Assembly: GCA_028694795.1 (NCBI GenBank)
Contig: JAQVKF010000006.1
Coordinates: 1-46,277 of the forward strand
DNA from: Thermoguttaceae bacterium
Lineage (GTDB): Bacteria; Planctomycetota; Planctomycetia; Pirellulales; Thermoguttaceae
Length of the DNA: 46,277 nt
Direction of reading: 5' to 3'
Shown here piece after piece: positions 46,073 through 46,277 of the stretch. How positions within the stretch are numbered: the stretch's first letter is position 1; each line of letters begins with the position of its first letter. The position numbers and the translations under genes were made by a program. The notes beneath the pieces are model-generated. The model ran no database searches and had not been told where the DNA came from. It worked only from the letters and a program-made list of their open reading frames with translations.

Positions 46073-46277
46073 TCGTACATCCTTTCGCGTCCTCCTGACG
46101 CGGCTGGAACGACGTCGCTACGTTTTTTCGTCTTTCCCCCACTGGACTCCAGATCGAAAGCCTCGATGCCGATGGATTCGATGTAGACATGTCCCGCGAT
46201 CCGTTCGAGAAACCTCGAAAAATCGTTCTATGGGCAAAATGTTCGGACGCGAACACCGACGAAATCGGAAGTTTACC

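Noticed and set aside
46073-46277. Open minus-strand frame at the right edge as the end of an upstream gene (dnaG)
   Set aside because: The frame open to the edge reads as Ser/Arg-rich sequence without DnaG motifs, and only 68 codons are visible; it cannot be decided.
1-46277. CRISPR array, integrase, prophage or defence system
   Set aside because: No regularly spaced repeats, recombinase, phage structural or known defence genes were seen; the repeats present are few, long and dispersed.

Overview
The window looks like a chromosomal segment of a planctomycete, probably from the Pirellulales/Thermoguttaceae side. Four things in the sequence point there. There is a DUF1559 prepilin-like protein paired with a small lipoprotein. 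A very large secreted protein starts with a 'LEQMEKRNLLA'-type N-terminal motif followed by SdrD-B repeats. There is a PEP-CTERM protein. There is also a stand-alone type II DAHP synthase, and many genes are single or in short operons with long spacers. The genus assignment is inference; no rRNA or tRNA gene is present.

Layout. 1-11.2 kb, minus strand: a membrane transglutaminase (TgpA-like) gene cut by the left edge, a secreted Gly/Pro-rich repeat protein, a 1,613-residue SdrD-B/FG-GAP surface protein, and a Tat-exported WD40 protein. 11.8-21.8 kb, plus strand: RNase HI, an OleC-like ligase, apgM, pyrD, an OleA-like thiolase, a hexapeptide acyltransferase, a GT4 glycosyltransferase and a DUF58 protein. 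22.4-25.0 kb, minus strand: RNase E/G and a DUF2344 protein. 26.2-36.7 kb, plus strand: rpsR, a Sua5/LMW-phosphatase fusion, a polytopic membrane protein, a GH71/99-like secreted protein, type II DAHP synthase and a PEP-CTERM protein. 36.8-39.9 kb, minus strand: NUDIX, isochorismatase-like and LarA-like genes. 40.5-41.5 kb: a Tat-exported TIM-barrel protein. 41.8-46.1 kb, minus strand: lipoprotein, DUF1559 protein and the primary sigma factor.

How genes fit together. Two halves of the olefin pathway (OleC- and OleA-like) flank apgM and pyrD, with no OleB or OleD in the window. RNase E/G and DUF2344 form a probable pair. The isochorismatase and NUDIX genes form a short operon. The DUF1559 and lipoprotein genes form the usual planctomycete pair. 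The transglutaminase and DUF58 genes, often adjacent in other genomes, lie about 19 kb apart on opposite strands.

The most unusual signal is a family of five short non-coding elements. They lie at about 15.87, 21.89, 32.73, 38.15 and 43.89 kb. They have related terminal inverted repeats (core CGTGTTCACA), and all lie in spacers next to gene ends. Several carry terminator-like hairpins. They look like a MITE-type family and could be serving as mobile terminators; no transposase is visible in the window. All similarity statements were made by eye, without database searches or alignments.
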